Origin: Terriglobia bacterium
GTDB lineage: Bacteria > Acidobacteriota > Terriglobia > Acidiferrales > UBA7541
Assembly: GCA_020073485.1 (NCBI GenBank)
Contig: JAIQFB010000010.1
Location: 62,001-126,000 of the forward strand
DNA length: 64,000 nucleotides
Direction of reading: 5' to 3'
Under the pieces are notes generated by a model, which did not search any database, was not told the origin of the DNA, and worked only from the letters and a program-made list of their open reading frames with translations. The translations under genes were made by a program, and so were the position numbers. Below are positions 5,620 to 14,364 of the stretch, piece by piece (position 1 is the stretch's first letter; each line of letters begins with the position of its first letter).

Positions 5620-8544
5620 TTGCTGAGCGGCAACGACATCCGCGGCACATTTCTGAAATTTTTCGGCGACCGCGGGCACCGCGTGGTGCGCAGTTCCTCA
5701 CTGGTTCCGGTGAACGATCCCACGTTGCTGTTCACCAACGCGGGGATGAACCAGTTCAAGGACGTCTTCTTGGGCTTGGAGCAGCGCGACTACACGCGCG
5801 CCACGACCTCGCAGAAATGCGTTCGCGCCGGGGGCAAGCACAACGACCTGGAGAATGTCGGGTTCACCAACCGGCACCATACGTTTTTCGAGATGCTCGG
5901 GAATTTTTCGTTTGGGGACTATTTCAAGAAAGACGCGGTCGCCTACGCCTGGGAATTGATTACTTCCCCGCAATGGTTTGGAATTCCCGTTGATAAACTC
6001 ACGTTCACTGTTTTCGGCGGCGCCGAGATTGCTCCCGGCAAGCTTCTGGGCATCGACGAAGAGGCACGGGAGTTGTGGGTGGCCGCGGGGGCGCCGCGCG
6101 ACCGGGTAATTCCCGTCCCCGGACTGAAGGAAAATTTCTGGGCCATGGGCGATACCGGCCCGTGCGGGCCGTGCAGCGAAATTCATTACGACATGGGCCC
6201 GGCGGCATCCGACAAGGGGCATATTGACTGCAAATTCGGCTGCGAATGCGGGCGGTACGTCGAAATCTGGAATCTGGTCTTCATGCAGTTCAATCGCGAC
6301 GATTCGGGGACCGTCGCGCCGCTGCCGAAGCCTTCGATCGATACCGGCGCGGGGCTGGAACGGCTGGCGGCTGTGCTGCAAGGCAAGATCAGCAACTTCG
6401 ATACGGATTTGTTTGTTCCGCTCATTCACCGCGCGGGAGAACTGACGGGCACGCGTCCGGGAACTTCGGCAAGGAGCGACGCTTCGCTACGCATCATCGC
6501 GGATCACGCGCGCGCGTCGACGTTTCTAATTTCCGACGGAGTCATGCCGTCCAATGAAGGGCGCGGCTATGTGTTGCGCAAAATAATCCGCCGTGCCATT
6601 CGCCACGGCCGCTCGCTTGGCGCGACTAAGCCATTTCTTTCTGAAATGGTGACCTCGGTTCGTGACCTAATGGGTGATGCATATCCCGAACTCGCTGAGG
6701 CAGCGCCCCGAGTTGCTATGGTTTTGCTCGCCGAAGAGCGCCGATTTGAGAGGGTTCTTGCTGCAGGCATCAAGCACTGGGACGAAGTGGTTGAACGAGA
6801 GTTTGCCGCCCATGTTCGAGAACTACTATTGGAATCGGCTCGCGCAGACGCTCCTTCGGTGTACGAGCAATTACTAAGCAAAATAGATGACATCCCGCCT
6901 GCGGTCCTGGCCGGTTTCATAAAAGCCGACGTAAAACCTCTGTCCACTACACTGTCCGAAACGTTTGGGGCGCAGAAAGCGCAAATCTTGGCGCGCGGTG
7001 TCTTACGAGGCTCAAGCGACAAACCATTCGCGTTTCCAGGGGCGACTGCCTTTGCCCTTTATGAAACATATGGCTTGCCATTCGATCTTATGCAAGAAGC
7101 GGCTCGCGATTTGCTGCTTGATTTCGATGTTGCCGGCTTCGAGAAAGCGATGGCCGAACAGCGTGTCAAAGCGCGAGCCTCCTGGAAAGGTGCGCACAAG
7201 GGCGTCGCCAATCCGGTGTATGGAAAGCTGGCGGAGAGGTACCGCACGGAACCCGATTTTTATTTTGGCACAAACGCGAAAAACCGGCGCATTGAGGCGA
7301 TTGTCACCAAGGACGGCGCGGTGAATGAACTGCCGGCGGGCGCGGAAGGCGAAATTGTTCTGGACCGCACCGTGTTTTACGCCGAATCCGGCGGACAGGT
7401 TTCCGACATCGGGACGCTGTGGAACAACGAGCACACGATGCAGATCGCAGACGTGCGCGGCGCGTATTATCCGGTCTCGGGACTGATCGCGCACCGCGTG
7501 GTGGCGAAGGAAAAACTTGTGGTGGGTGATCTGGTGGCCGGAGACGCCGACGGGGCGCGGCGCGAGCACATCAAAAGGAACCATACGGCGACGCACCTGA
7601 TGCACGCCGCTTTGCGAAACATTCTCGGGACGCACGTGAAGCAGGCCGGGTCGCTGGTCGAGCCTTCGCGCCTGCGTTTCGATTTTTCGCACTTTGCGGC
7701 GATCGATGCCGCCGAACTGCGCGATATCGAGCAGCAGGTAAACGACGAAATTTTATTGAACAGCGAGATCCAAACCAACGTCACCACGATCGACGACGCG
7801 CTGGCTTCGGGCGCGCTGGCCTTTTTCGGCGACCGCTACCCGGAACAAAACGTGCGCGTGGTGACCATTCCCGATCCCGCCGCGCCGCGTGGCTTTTACA
7901 GCAAGGAACTTTGTGGGGGCACGCACGTCATGCGCACCGGGGACATTGGACTGTTCAAAATTGCCGTGGAGCAATCCGCCGCCGCGGGAGTGCGCCGCAT
8001 CGAGGCGATTACCGGATCCGCTGCCCTTTCCGACTACCAGCGCGCCCGGCAACTGCTGGGAGAAATCGCCGCGCGCTTGAGCGCGCCGGAAGATCAGCTG
8101 GCGGCCGCCATCGAGCGCATCGAACAGGAGCAACACCAACTCGAAAAGCAACTGGAGACGCTCAAGCGCAAGGGCGCGATGTCAAAACTCGGCGATTTGG
8201 CCGAACAGGCGCGGCTTATCAAGGGCGTTAAGGTGATTTCGGCCGAACTGGAGGGCGTGGACCGCGAAACCATGCGCCAGGTGGTGGACAGCCTGCGCCA
8301 GAAGTTGGGTTCCGGGGTGGTCGTGCTGGGGACGATTGAAGACGGCAAAGTTGCCCTGCTGGCCGGGGTAACCAAGGACCTTACCTCTAAGTTACACGCA
8401 GGAAAGATCATACAGGCGACCGCAAAACTAGTGGGCGGATCGGGCGGCGGCAGGCCCGACCTGGCAGAGGCTGGCGGAAAAGACACAACTGGCCTAAAAA
8501 TGGCCTTGGACCAGGTATACCTTCTGATTGACCAATCGCTATAA
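5620..8544 (+). CDS. alaS: alanyl-tRNA synthetase with internal insertion
   Basis: Class II synthetase charging tRNA-Ala and editing mischarged Ser/Gly. NDIRGTFLKFFGDRGHRVVRSSSLVP is the standard opening, FTNAGMNQFKDVFLG and GDTGPCGPCSEIHYD are in the aminoacylation core, and the editing-domain zinc ligands are H655/H659 (HTATH) and C765/H769 (CGGTHV). E. coli has these at 567 and 666, so the protein (974 residues against about 875) carries roughly 75-90 extra residues before the editing domain, about residues 393-467. Codon use around 6640-7130 also differs from the flanks (many CTT, TTA, CTA, GGT). The start is TTG, with GAGG at 5611-5614. The C-terminal C-Ala domain ends GGSGGGRPDLAEAGG, as expected. 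Confidence 0.96.
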   Translation: MLSGNDIRGTFLKFFGDRGHRVVRSSSLVPVNDPTLLFTNAGMNQFKDVFLGLEQRDYTRATTSQKCVRAGGKHNDLENVGFTNRHHTFFEMLGNFSFGDYFKKDAVAYAWELITSPQWFGIPVDKLTFTVFGGAEIAPGKLLGIDEEARELWVAAGAPRDRVIPVPGLKENFWAMGDTGPCGPCSEIHYDMGPAASDKGHIDCKFGCECGRYVEIWNLVFMQFNRDDSGTVAPLPKPSIDTGAGLERLAAVLQGKISNFDTDLFVPLIHRAGELTGTRPGTSARSDASLRIIADHARASTFLISDGVMPSNEGRGYVLRKIIRRAIRHGRSLGATKPFLSEMVTSVRDLMGDAYPELAEAAPRVAMVLLAEERRFERVLAAGIKHWDEVVEREFAAHVRELLLESARADAPSVYEQLLSKIDDIPPAVLAGFIKADVKPLSTTLSETFGAQKAQILARGVLRGSSDKPFAFPGATAFALYETYGLPFDLMQEAARDLLLDFDVAGFEKAMAEQRVKARASWKGAHKGVANPVYGKLAERYRTEPDFYFGTNAKNRRIEAIVTKDGAVNELPAGAEGEIVLDRTVFYAESGGQVSDIGTLWNNEHTMQIADVRGAYYPVSGLIAHRVVAKEKLVVGDLVAGDADGARREHIKRNHTATHLMHAALRNILGTHVKQAGSLVEPSRLRFDFSHFAAIDAAELRDIEQQVNDEILLNSEIQTNVTTIDDALASGALAFFGDRYPEQNVRVVTIPDPAAPRGFYSKELCGGTHVMRTGDIGLFKIAVEQSAAAGVRRIEAITGSAALSDYQRARQLLGEIAARLSAPEDQLAAAIERIEQEQHQLEKQLETLKRKGAMSKLGDLAEQARLIKGVKVISAELEGVDRETMRQVVDSLRQKLGSGVVVLGTIEDGKVALLAGVTKDLTSKLHAGKIIQATAKLVGGSGGGRPDLAEAGGKDTTGLKMALDQVYLLIDQSL

Positions 8545-8740
8545 TTTCAATCGCGCCAGAACGTTCCGGGCGAAGCCTGCTTCGTCCAGTCGCGACGTGT
8601 AGCTGGAACCACAGGTAAAGGCTCGATTTGGGGCCCTCCTCGACTCAGGTAGCAGAACCTTGCTGCCTTCCCAGAACGGATCAGGTGCGAATTCATTTAT
8701 CGGGTGACCGGTCTAACAGACCCATGGGGCTCGCCAGACT
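8545..8740 (+). other. untranslated stretch with serial hairpins; possible structured RNA
   Basis: No gene. Several clean stems occur in series on the plus strand: GGCGAAG/CTTCGTC with a 4-base loop (about 8572-8589), GGCTC/GGGCC (about 8620-8635), GGTAGCA/TGCTGCC with a 6-base loop (about 8648-8667), and GGTCT/AGACC (about 8709-8721). They end close to the start of the transglycosylase gene. This could be the alaS 3' end plus a cis-regulatory leader for the cell-wall genes. I could not match it to SRP RNA, c-di-AMP, c-di-GMP or other riboswitch consensus sequences. Confidence 0.4.
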
Positions 8741-9469
8741 ATGAAGCGCATAAGAAGCAACTCGGTGGTTATCTTGCTGGGGATGCTGGTTTTGTGCACG
8801 ATCCCGGCCCAGGCACAGATTGTTTCGTACCTGGATGCCAGCGGGAAACGCGTATTTGTCAACGCGGATCCGCCGGGTGTCGTCAGCCAGACCAGGAAAT
8901 CGGCGCCGATCCCCTCCGGCTTCACGAAGATCTCGCTTCGCACTGGGCAAGGCTCCTCCCTCCCGGCCCCGGAAATATCCGCCGCTGCGCTGGCCAACCG
9001 GGTGAAGATTGAGGAGATGATTCGCGAGGTATCGGAGCGGTACCGCGTTGACCCTGCACTGGTTCGCGCGGTGATCGAGACGGAATCGCATTGGAATTCG
9101 ACGGCCATTTCCCGGCGCGGGGCGCAGGGGCTGATGCAGCTGATTCCGGGAACGGCGCAGCAATTGGGCGTGAGTAATGCTTTGGACCCGAAGGAGAATC
9201 TGGATGGCGGAGTTCGCTATCTTCGCAGCCTGTTGCAGAGGTATAATGGCGACCTCGACAGGGCCCTGGCAGCGTACAACGCCGGGCCGGGCGCCGTGGA
9301 TCGCGCAGGGGGAGTGCCGCGGATTCGAGAGACGCGCGAGTACGTGCAAAAAGTGACTGATTCCTATTACCGGCCCGGGGCCGACCGCTTGCCTCGAAGT
9401 TTCGAGTCGCAGCAGCCGATTTATCGCGCGGTGGAGGCGGACGGCCGGGTGGTTTTTACGAACGAATGA
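8741..9469 (+). CDS. soluble lytic transglycosylase (SLT domain)
   Basis: 242 residues. A signal peptide (about 1-25, LLGMLVLCTIPAQAQ) is followed by a short DUF4124-like segment (IVSYLDASGKRVFVNADPP). The SLT domain covers about 85-205: IEEMIREVSERYRVDPALVRAVIETESHWN places the catalytic Glu at 115, then GAQGLMQLIPGTAQQLGV and ALAAYNAGPGAV are the usual goose-lysozyme-like motifs. It cleaves the MurNAc-GlcNAc bond of peptidoglycan in the periplasm, leaving 1,6-anhydro ends. A second short repeat of the N-terminal motif (IYRAVEADGRVVFTNE) closes the protein. Its stop overlaps the next start by 4 bp (ATGA), coupling it to the amidase gene. Confidence 0.92.
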   Translation: MKRIRSNSVVILLGMLVLCTIPAQAQIVSYLDASGKRVFVNADPPGVVSQTRKSAPIPSGFTKISLRTGQGSSLPAPEISAAALANRVKIEEMIREVSERYRVDPALVRAVIETESHWNSTAISRRGAQGLMQLIPGTAQQLGVSNALDPKENLDGGVRYLRSLLQRYNGDLDRALAAYNAGPGAVDRAGGVPRIRETREYVQKVTDSYYRPGADRLPRSFESQQPIYRAVEADGRVVFTNE

Positions 9470-11817
9470 GGCAAACCTTGCGGCAGCAAGCCGCTTCAAC
9501 CCGGCCAAGTTTGCGCGTCGTGTTCGCGTCCCTGCTAGTTCTGTCGTTTTTTCCCCAGATTGCATCCGGCAATGACACTACTTCGCCCGAACGGCGCGAA
9601 TCGGCGAAAAACCAGTTCGACCGCGCGGAAAAAGCGCGCATGGAGCTGGAGTCGCAAGCCGAAATCAAGCGTTCCCTAAAGGACTACACGGCGCTGGTGC
9701 GGGAATACAGGCGCGTGTACCTGATCACGCCGCGGGCGACGCCGGTACCGCAGGCGCTCAATCAGGTGGCCGAGTTGTACCGCACCATGGGCGACCTGTT
9801 CGACGAAAAATATTATCAATCGTCCATCGATTCCTACCAGTTTCTGCTGAAGGAATATCCCACCACGAAATTCCGCGAAGAGGCGCTGCTGGCCATCGCG
9901 CACATCGAGCAGGACGATCTGCATGACGCCGCGCTGGCGCAAAAAAGCTACGAGCAATTTCTGGCGCTGCATCCGAAATCTCCCCATGCCGCCGAGGTCG
10001 TGGCGTTGCTTGGCGCGTTGAAGGCGTCGAGCGCGGGCGGCGCGTCCTCCGCTCCCGTGGCGAAATCCGCGAAAGCGAAGGCCGTGCCGGACGCGCCGGC
10101 TTCCGCCAAGCAAGCCGCCGCGACGGACGTGAAACACGACGTGAAGCAGATCGCCATCGAAGAAACGTCCTCCGGCTCAGCGCCTGCCAACGGTTCGGGC
10201 GCTCGAGTCTCGCAAATTCGCACGTGGAACGCGGATATGTACACGCGAATCGTGATTGACGTCGGCGCACAGGTAAAATACCAGGCGGCGCGCATTTCCA
10301 ATCCCGACCGGATTTATTTCGATATCGAAGGCGCGAAAATCAGTCCCGCCCTGCTGCACACGCCCGTGGACGTGGGCAGCGGAGGGTACCTGAAAGATGT
10401 GCGCGTGGCGCAGAATCACTCCGGCGTAGTGCGCGTGGTGCTGGAAGTCAATCGCGCCAAGGATTATTCGGTGTTCCTGCTGCCCGATCCTTACCGGCTG
10501 GTGGTGGACGTGTACGGGACCTCTGGCGCGGCCGAGCAGGCCGCGCGCGCCGCTGCCCCGCCGCCCGGGCCCACGACCGACATTCCCCCGGTGAAAACCG
10601 AGACGCCGACGAAGGAAACTCTCGCGAAACCTTCCGAGAAAGCCGCCGAGAAAGCCGTGGCGCAGTCCGCTGGAATTCTTTTGAAGGACAAGGCGGCACG
10701 GCCAAAGGAAACGGACACGGCCGATTCCAGCGCATCCTCGCAGGCACCCACCGCTGACGATGCAAAACCCGCGGCGAAAAAGACCGCGAAGACCACGGAC
10801 AAAACTCTCGCCAAATCCAACGCGGATGCCGGCCCTCAGCCTGCTCCTGCCCAGACTAAAAAGAACGCGCCATCGGAAACATTGTCGGCCGAAGCGAACA
10901 CACCTGACTTAGCGGGACCTGCAGCGCCCGAAGTGAGCACTTCGCCGGTAAAGAAACCGGCCCGCTCGAAAAAATCGGCGCACGATCAAGCCACGGAAAT
11001 GGGGCCGCCGCCCACTCCTGAACTCACGCGTGACGGCCAGCATTCGCTGACACGCGCGCTGGGACTGAAGATCGGGCGCATCGTGATCGACGCGGGACAC
11101 GGCGGCCATGATACCGGCACGATCGGGCCCTCCGGCCTGATGGAGAAGGACTTGTGCCTGGACGTGGCCCTGCGCGTGGGCAAGCTGATCCAGCAGAAAT
11201 TGCCGTCGGCGGAAGTGGTGTTCACGCGCGACGATGACACCTTCATTCCGCTCGAGCAGCGCACGGAGATCGCCAACGACGCGCACGCCGACCTGTTTCT
11301 CTCGATCCACGCCAATTCCAGCCAGGATCACCACGCGCGCGGCATCGAAACCTACTATTTGAATTTCACCGGATCGAGCGACGCCATGGAAGTGGCCTCG
11401 CGCGAAAATGCGCTGTCGGATAACGGCGTCCACGACCTGCAGGACATCGTGCAGAAGATCGCCAAGAACGAGAAGATCGAGGAGTCGCGTGACTTTGCCG
11501 GAATCATTCAGGATTCGCTCGCCAAGCGCATGGAAGGAATCAATCACGGCGACCGCAATCGCGGCGTGCGCAAGGCGCCATTTGTCGTACTGATCGGCGC
11601 CAACATGCCTTCGGTGCTGGCCGAAATTTCCTTCATCTCCAATCCCTCCGACGAGCAATGGCTGAAGAAGCCGGAAAACCGGCAGAAGGTCGCCGACGGG
11701 CTTTATCACGGAATTGAGAACTATCTGCAGAGCACCAACAGCCTCGCCAACAACCAGCCCCACCCCGCTCCCGGCACCCGCGCAGGAATAGTGGCGCGAT
11801 CCGGGAACTCGCAGTAG
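9466..11817 (+). CDS. N-acetylmuramoyl-L-alanine amidase with TPR-like and AMIN domains
   Basis: 783 residues, exported (signal about 10-37). Residues about 45-185 are helical TPR/YfgC-like repeats (FRADs such as DSYQFLLKEYPTTKFREEALL). An AMIN domain follows at about 245-350 (VSQIRTWNADMYTRIVIDVG, ending LVVDVYG), which in AmiB/AmiC binds septal peptidoglycan. A long Ala/Lys/Pro linker covers 355-525. The zinc amidase_3 domain starts at about 535: IVIDAGHGGHDTG (His near 545), Glu in GLMEKDLCLDVA, His615 in LSIHANSS and catalytic Glu720 in LAEISFISN. It removes stem peptides from glycan strands, probably in cell division. It is translationally coupled to the transglycosylase, so the pair would cut both bond types. 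Confidence 0.93.
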   Translation: MRQTLRQQAASTRPSLRVVFASLLVLSFFPQIASGNDTTSPERRESAKNQFDRAEKARMELESQAEIKRSLKDYTALVREYRRVYLITPRATPVPQALNQVAELYRTMGDLFDEKYYQSSIDSYQFLLKEYPTTKFREEALLAIAHIEQDDLHDAALAQKSYEQFLALHPKSPHAAEVVALLGALKASSAGGASSAPVAKSAKAKAVPDAPASAKQAAATDVKHDVKQIAIEETSSGSAPANGSGARVSQIRTWNADMYTRIVIDVGAQVKYQAARISNPDRIYFDIEGAKISPALLHTPVDVGSGGYLKDVRVAQNHSGVVRVVLEVNRAKDYSVFLLPDPYRLVVDVYGTSGAAEQAARAAAPPPGPTTDIPPVKTETPTKETLAKPSEKAAEKAVAQSAGILLKDKAARPKETDTADSSASSQAPTADDAKPAAKKTAKTTDKTLAKSNADAGPQPAPAQTKKNAPSETLSAEANTPDLAGPAAPEVSTSPVKKPARSKKSAHDQATEMGPPPTPELTRDGQHSLTRALGLKIGRIVIDAGHGGHDTGTIGPSGLMEKDLCLDVALRVGKLIQQKLPSAEVVFTRDDDTFIPLEQRTEIANDAHADLFLSIHANSSQDHHARGIETYYLNFTGSSDAMEVASRENALSDNGVHDLQDIVQKIAKNEKIEESRDFAGIIQDSLAKRMEGINHGDRNRGVRKAPFVVLIGANMPSVLAEISFISNPSDEQWLKKPENRQKVADGLYHGIENYLQSTNSLANNQPHPAPGTRAGIVARSGNSQ

Positions 11818-11843
11818 ACTCTTAGCGTCTAATATTATTGGCT

Positions 11844-12959
11844 ATGAAACGATTCCTCTTCCTGGTTGCCATGCTTCTGTGCGTTGGCGCTACGGCGCGG
11901 ACTGCCGGTACGCCCGCCGCCCTTCCCGCTTCGTTTGCCGGGTGGGGCGCTTCCTCGGCTCCATTGGTCACTTCCCCGGCCGGACTCGACCAGTTGCTGG
12001 GAGCGGACGCCGCCGGGTTCCGCGAATACATTGTGAAGTCGGTCGAGCAGCGGAACTATGCCCAGGGAAACCAAACCGCGGCCATCACGATGTACCGGCT
12101 GCGCGACCCCAGCTCGGCCTTCGGCGCCTATACGTTCCTGCGAAATGAATCCATGTCCGTGGTGAATCTGGGGGCTTATGCCAGCGCTTCGCGCGAACGC
12201 GCGCTGATCGTGGTGGGTGAGATGCTTCTGGACGTCACCGTCCCTGCGAAACAGGCGCGGCCCTCGGACGCGGACTTGAAACAGTTGGCCGACGTGCTGA
12301 ACAAGCAGGCGGATCAGACGCCCTATCCCACGATCGGAGAACACCTGCCGGATAAAGACCGCGTGCGCGATTCCGAGCATTATTTCCTGGGGCCGCGCAG
12401 CTTGGCGCAATTCGTGCCGCTGGGAACGGACGACTGGGTCGGCTTCGATCACAGCGCCGAGACGATCGTGGCGCGCTACCGAATTGCGGGCAAGGAAGAG
12501 ACGCTGCTGGTGGCGTCCTACCCGACGCAACAGATCGCGGCCATGAAATTTTCAGGAATGCTGCGGCGGTTTACGTTCGATCCTCCGGGCGCGGTTCCCG
12601 CGGGGCAGACGGTGCTATTCGGCAAGCGCGTGAGTTCGATCGTGGCCGTTGTGGTGGGCGCCGAGTCCAGGGATGCGGCGAACAAAATTCTCGATCAGGT
12701 GGGATACGAGAGCGCCGTCACATGGGATGAGCCCAAGCAGTCTTACACCGAGCCCGGCATCGGGCCGATGATCGTCGGGGCATTCATGGGAACCGGGGCG
12801 ATCATGATGCTCGCGATCGCCGCCGGGATCGGATTCGGCGGGTTTCGATTGCTGGTGAAAATTTTTCTGCCGAATAAGGTTTTCGACCGCGACAAGCAGA
12901 TCGAAATCCTGCAATTGGGAATTTCCAGCAAGCCGATCAAGGCAAAGGACTTCTACTAG
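11844..12959 (+). CDS. exported membrane-anchored protein, DUF6599-like
   Basis: About 371 residues: N-terminal signal peptide (KRFLFLVAMLLCVGATARTAG), a long soluble part containing FAGWGASSAPLVTSPAGLDQLLGADAAGFREY and ITMYRLRDPSSAFGAYTFLRNE, and one C-terminal membrane helix (about 312-337, IGPMIVGAFMGTGAIMMLAIAAGIGFGG broken here for length) with a short cytoplasmic tail. The organisation is that of a DUF6599-type acidobacterial protein of unknown role. The frame is open from TTG 11838, but ATG 11844 gives a normal signal peptide. It lies 26 bases after the amidase gene and may share its transcript, suggesting an envelope function. Confidence 0.7.
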   Translation: MKRFLFLVAMLLCVGATARTAGTPAALPASFAGWGASSAPLVTSPAGLDQLLGADAAGFREYIVKSVEQRNYAQGNQTAAITMYRLRDPSSAFGAYTFLRNESMSVVNLGAYASASRERALIVVGEMLLDVTVPAKQARPSDADLKQLADVLNKQADQTPYPTIGEHLPDKDRVRDSEHYFLGPRSLAQFVPLGTDDWVGFDHSAETIVARYRIAGKEETLLVASYPTQQIAAMKFSGMLRRFTFDPPGAVPAGQTVLFGKRVSSIVAVVVGAESRDAANKILDQVGYESAVTWDEPKQSYTEPGIGPMIVGAFMGTGAIMMLAIAAGIGFGGFRLLVKIFLPNKVFDRDKQIEILQLGISSKPIKAKDFY

Positions 12960-13076
12960 AAATCGAGATGGCCTGTTGAAAACGTTGCTCGAAACCTCAC
13001 GTAAGACTTGAAGGGCGGTTTCTAACTGCCACATTACACATATCTTATAGTCGTTTCGTTTCAAGCATTTCTCCAC

Positions 13077-13106
13077 TTGACAACACTATTTCTCCTCTTC
13101 TAGACT
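13077..13106 (+). promoter_or_regulatory. sigma-70 type promoter upstream of candidate sRNA
   Basis: TTGACA at 13077-13082 and TAGACT at 13101-13106 are separated by 18 bases. The -35 is a perfect consensus match and the -10 has four of six bases. The predicted transcription start is near 13113. No coding sequence follows before the terminator at 13175. Confidence 0.5.
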
Positions 13107-13109
13107 CAC

Positions 13110-13205
13110 CGCGAGGATAAAGAGTTCGCGTGCCTACCGCGCATTGGCACTGAACTATTCTCCCCTCTGGAAAGCCCGTCCGCGAAATCGGACGGGTTTT
13201 CTGTT
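13110..13205 (+). ncRNA. candidate small RNA of about 95 nt
   Basis: The segment between the promoter at 13077-13106 and the hairpin-plus-T-run at 13175-13205 has no convincing reading frame. It contains a stem GTGCC/GGCAC (13129-13133 and 13145-13149) and a pyrimidine-rich single-stranded stretch (CTATTCTCCCCTC) before the terminator, a layout common in trans-acting sRNAs. The window also encodes an Hfq (57565). It does not match 6S, tmRNA, SRP or RNase P motifs that I know. An alternative is simply the 3' end of the upstream gene cluster. Confidence 0.45.
13175..13204 (+). terminator. rho-independent terminator
   Basis: CCCGTCCG (13175-13182) pairs perfectly with CGGACGGG (13189-13196) across the loop CGAAAT, followed by TTTTCTGTTTT. 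The 8-bp GC-rich stem and T-run fit an intrinsic terminator on the plus strand. With AAAG upstream it may also work weakly for the convergent respiratory operon. Confidence 0.75.
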
Positions 13206-13290
13206 TTCGATGCACTTCCACTCAATGAGATTTCTTCCCTGCCGCCATCGACAGCGTGCGGTGCGGGCGGATTCCCGCGAACAAACGAAA

Positions 13291-13340
13291 AAAATTTAAC
13301 ACCGAGGACACGGAGAAAACACAGAGGGCACAGAGAAGAG
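13291..13340 (+). repeat. 'CACAGAGG-CACAGAG' intergenic repeat
   Basis: AACACCGAGGACACGGAG, AAAACACAGAGGGCACAGAG and AAGAG follow one another. The unit ACAGAGG(N)CACAGAG is a widespread dispersed bacterial repeat. A close relative lies in frame inside yggS at 54891-54953; read in one frame this copy would give FNTEDTEKTQRAQRR, comparable to DFNTEGSEITEDIEKSRERE in that protein. Confidence 0.75.
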
Positions 13341-13345
13341 CGGAG

Positions 13346-13672
13346 TTAAGGGTGTGTGGGCGGGGCGGACGACCAGGATTCGGGGGCGGGGGTCCAGGTG
13401 CGGGTGCGGTAATCGCTCATGGTGAAGGCGATCAGCAGGGCGAACCAGAAAAACGCCGCGACGATGATGATGCGGATCAGCCCGCTGCTGTTGCGGACGT
13501 TCATGAAGAACATGATTACCAGCATCATTTTGGTGAAGGCGATAACCAGAGCCGCCACGGTGTTGAAGGGGCCCAGGTCGATGAAGGCGACACCGGTGGT
13601 CAGCAAGGTCAGCCCGATGAGGCTGAAGAAAATGTACAGGTACGTCTTTTGCGGCACGATGGTGTGTGACAT
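13346..13672 (-). CDS. cytochrome c oxidase subunit IV (small membrane subunit)
   Basis: 108 residues with three membrane helices: YLYIFFSLIGLTLLTTGVAFID, NTVAALVIAFTKMMLVIMFFM and IRIIIVAAFFWFALLIAFTMSDY. AFTKMMLVIMFFMNVR is the recognisable core of the prokaryotic COX4/CtaF family, a non-catalytic subunit that stabilises the oxidase. It is last in the act-cox operon. Its start overlaps the coxC stop by one base (TAATG), so translation is coupled. Its own stop abuts the intergenic repeat at 13291-13340. Confidence 0.88.
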   Translation of the reverse strand: MSHTIVPQKTYLYIFFSLIGLTLLTTGVAFIDLGPFNTVAALVIAFTKMMLVIMFFMNVRNSSGLIRIIIVAAFFWFALLIAFTMSDYRTRTWTPAPESWSSAPPTHP

Positions 13673-14364
13673 TAGTAGCGCCCGCCGATGAGATAGAGGA
13701 GCGGAAACAGAAATATCCAGACGATATCCACGAAGTGCCAGTATAGTCCGACGACTTCCACGGGAGCGAAGTAGTGAGGAGTAAAGGCTCCCTTACGCCC
13801 GCGAATCACCAGCCAGAGCAGCAGACCCATGCCGATGACCATGTGGATGGCATGCAATCCGGTCATCGCAAAATAGAAAAAGAAATAGAGTTGTGCGTGC
13901 TGGAGGCCGCCGGGGGCCAGATGCGCGAGAACCTCGCCCTCGGGCGCCCAATCCAGGCCCGGCACAATATGCTCGACGAATTTCTGATTGTATTCGTAGG
14001 CCTTCACTCCCAGGAACACGCCACCCAGGATCATGGTGGCAATCAGGAAATAGACCAGCGCTCGGCGATTACCGGTCTGCGCCGACCGGACGGACAAGGC
14101 CATGGTGAGGCTGCTGCCCAGCAGAACCACGGTGTTGGCCGCGCCCAGGCGAATATCGAGAATATGGCTGCCACCCTCAAACGCGGCAAAATAGAGCCAG
14201 CGGTAGATGGCATAGGCGGCGAACAGGCCGCCGAAGAACATGATTTCGGTAACCAGGAACAGCCAGATTCCCAGGAAATCGGATTCCTGCTGCTGTTCGA
14301 GGTCCTCGAACTGGTGCGCCAGGCCGGTGTGTTCGGCTTCCAGGTGCGCAGGGGCATCACTCAT
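13672..14364 (-). CDS. coxC: cytochrome c oxidase subunit III
   Basis: 230 residues, at least five membrane helices. [21 protein letters not shown] is the typical subunit III opening with the conserved Glu; [20 protein letters not shown] and [23 protein letters not shown] with the conserved His pair follow, and [25 protein letters not shown] closes it (W-H-F-V-D-x-V-W is diagnostic). It stabilises subunit I in the cytoplasmic membrane. The start overlaps the coxA stop by 8 bp. The N-terminal 30 residues are a soluble acidic tail. Confidence 0.95.
   Translation of the reverse strand: MSDAPAHLEAEHTGLAHQFEDLEQQQESDFLGIWLFLVTEIMFFGGLFAAYAIYRWLYFAAFEGGSHILDIRLGAANTVVLLGSSLTMALSVRSAQTGNRRALVYFLIATMILGGVFLGVKAYEYNQKFVEHIVPGLDWAPEGEVLAHLAPGGLQHAQLYFFFYFAMTGLHAIHMVIGMGLLLWLVIRGRKGAFTPHYFAPVEVVGLYWHFVDIVWIFLFPLLYLIGGRY

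Noticed and set aside
8545-8740. SRP RNA (ffs), c-di-AMP or c-di-GMP riboswitch
   Set aside because: The minus strand has GGGAAGGCAGCAAGG, a little like the SRP loop GGAAGGAAGCAGC, but the surrounding helix-8 sequence does not fit. Conserved GGGACGCAAAGCC (c-di-GMP) and GGGGGACCCA (c-di-AMP) blocks are missing.
13256-13669. Plus-strand frame over coxD and the CACAGAGG repeat
   Set aside because: Its first part is repeat DNA and the rest is antisense to coxD, whose membrane helices are clear.
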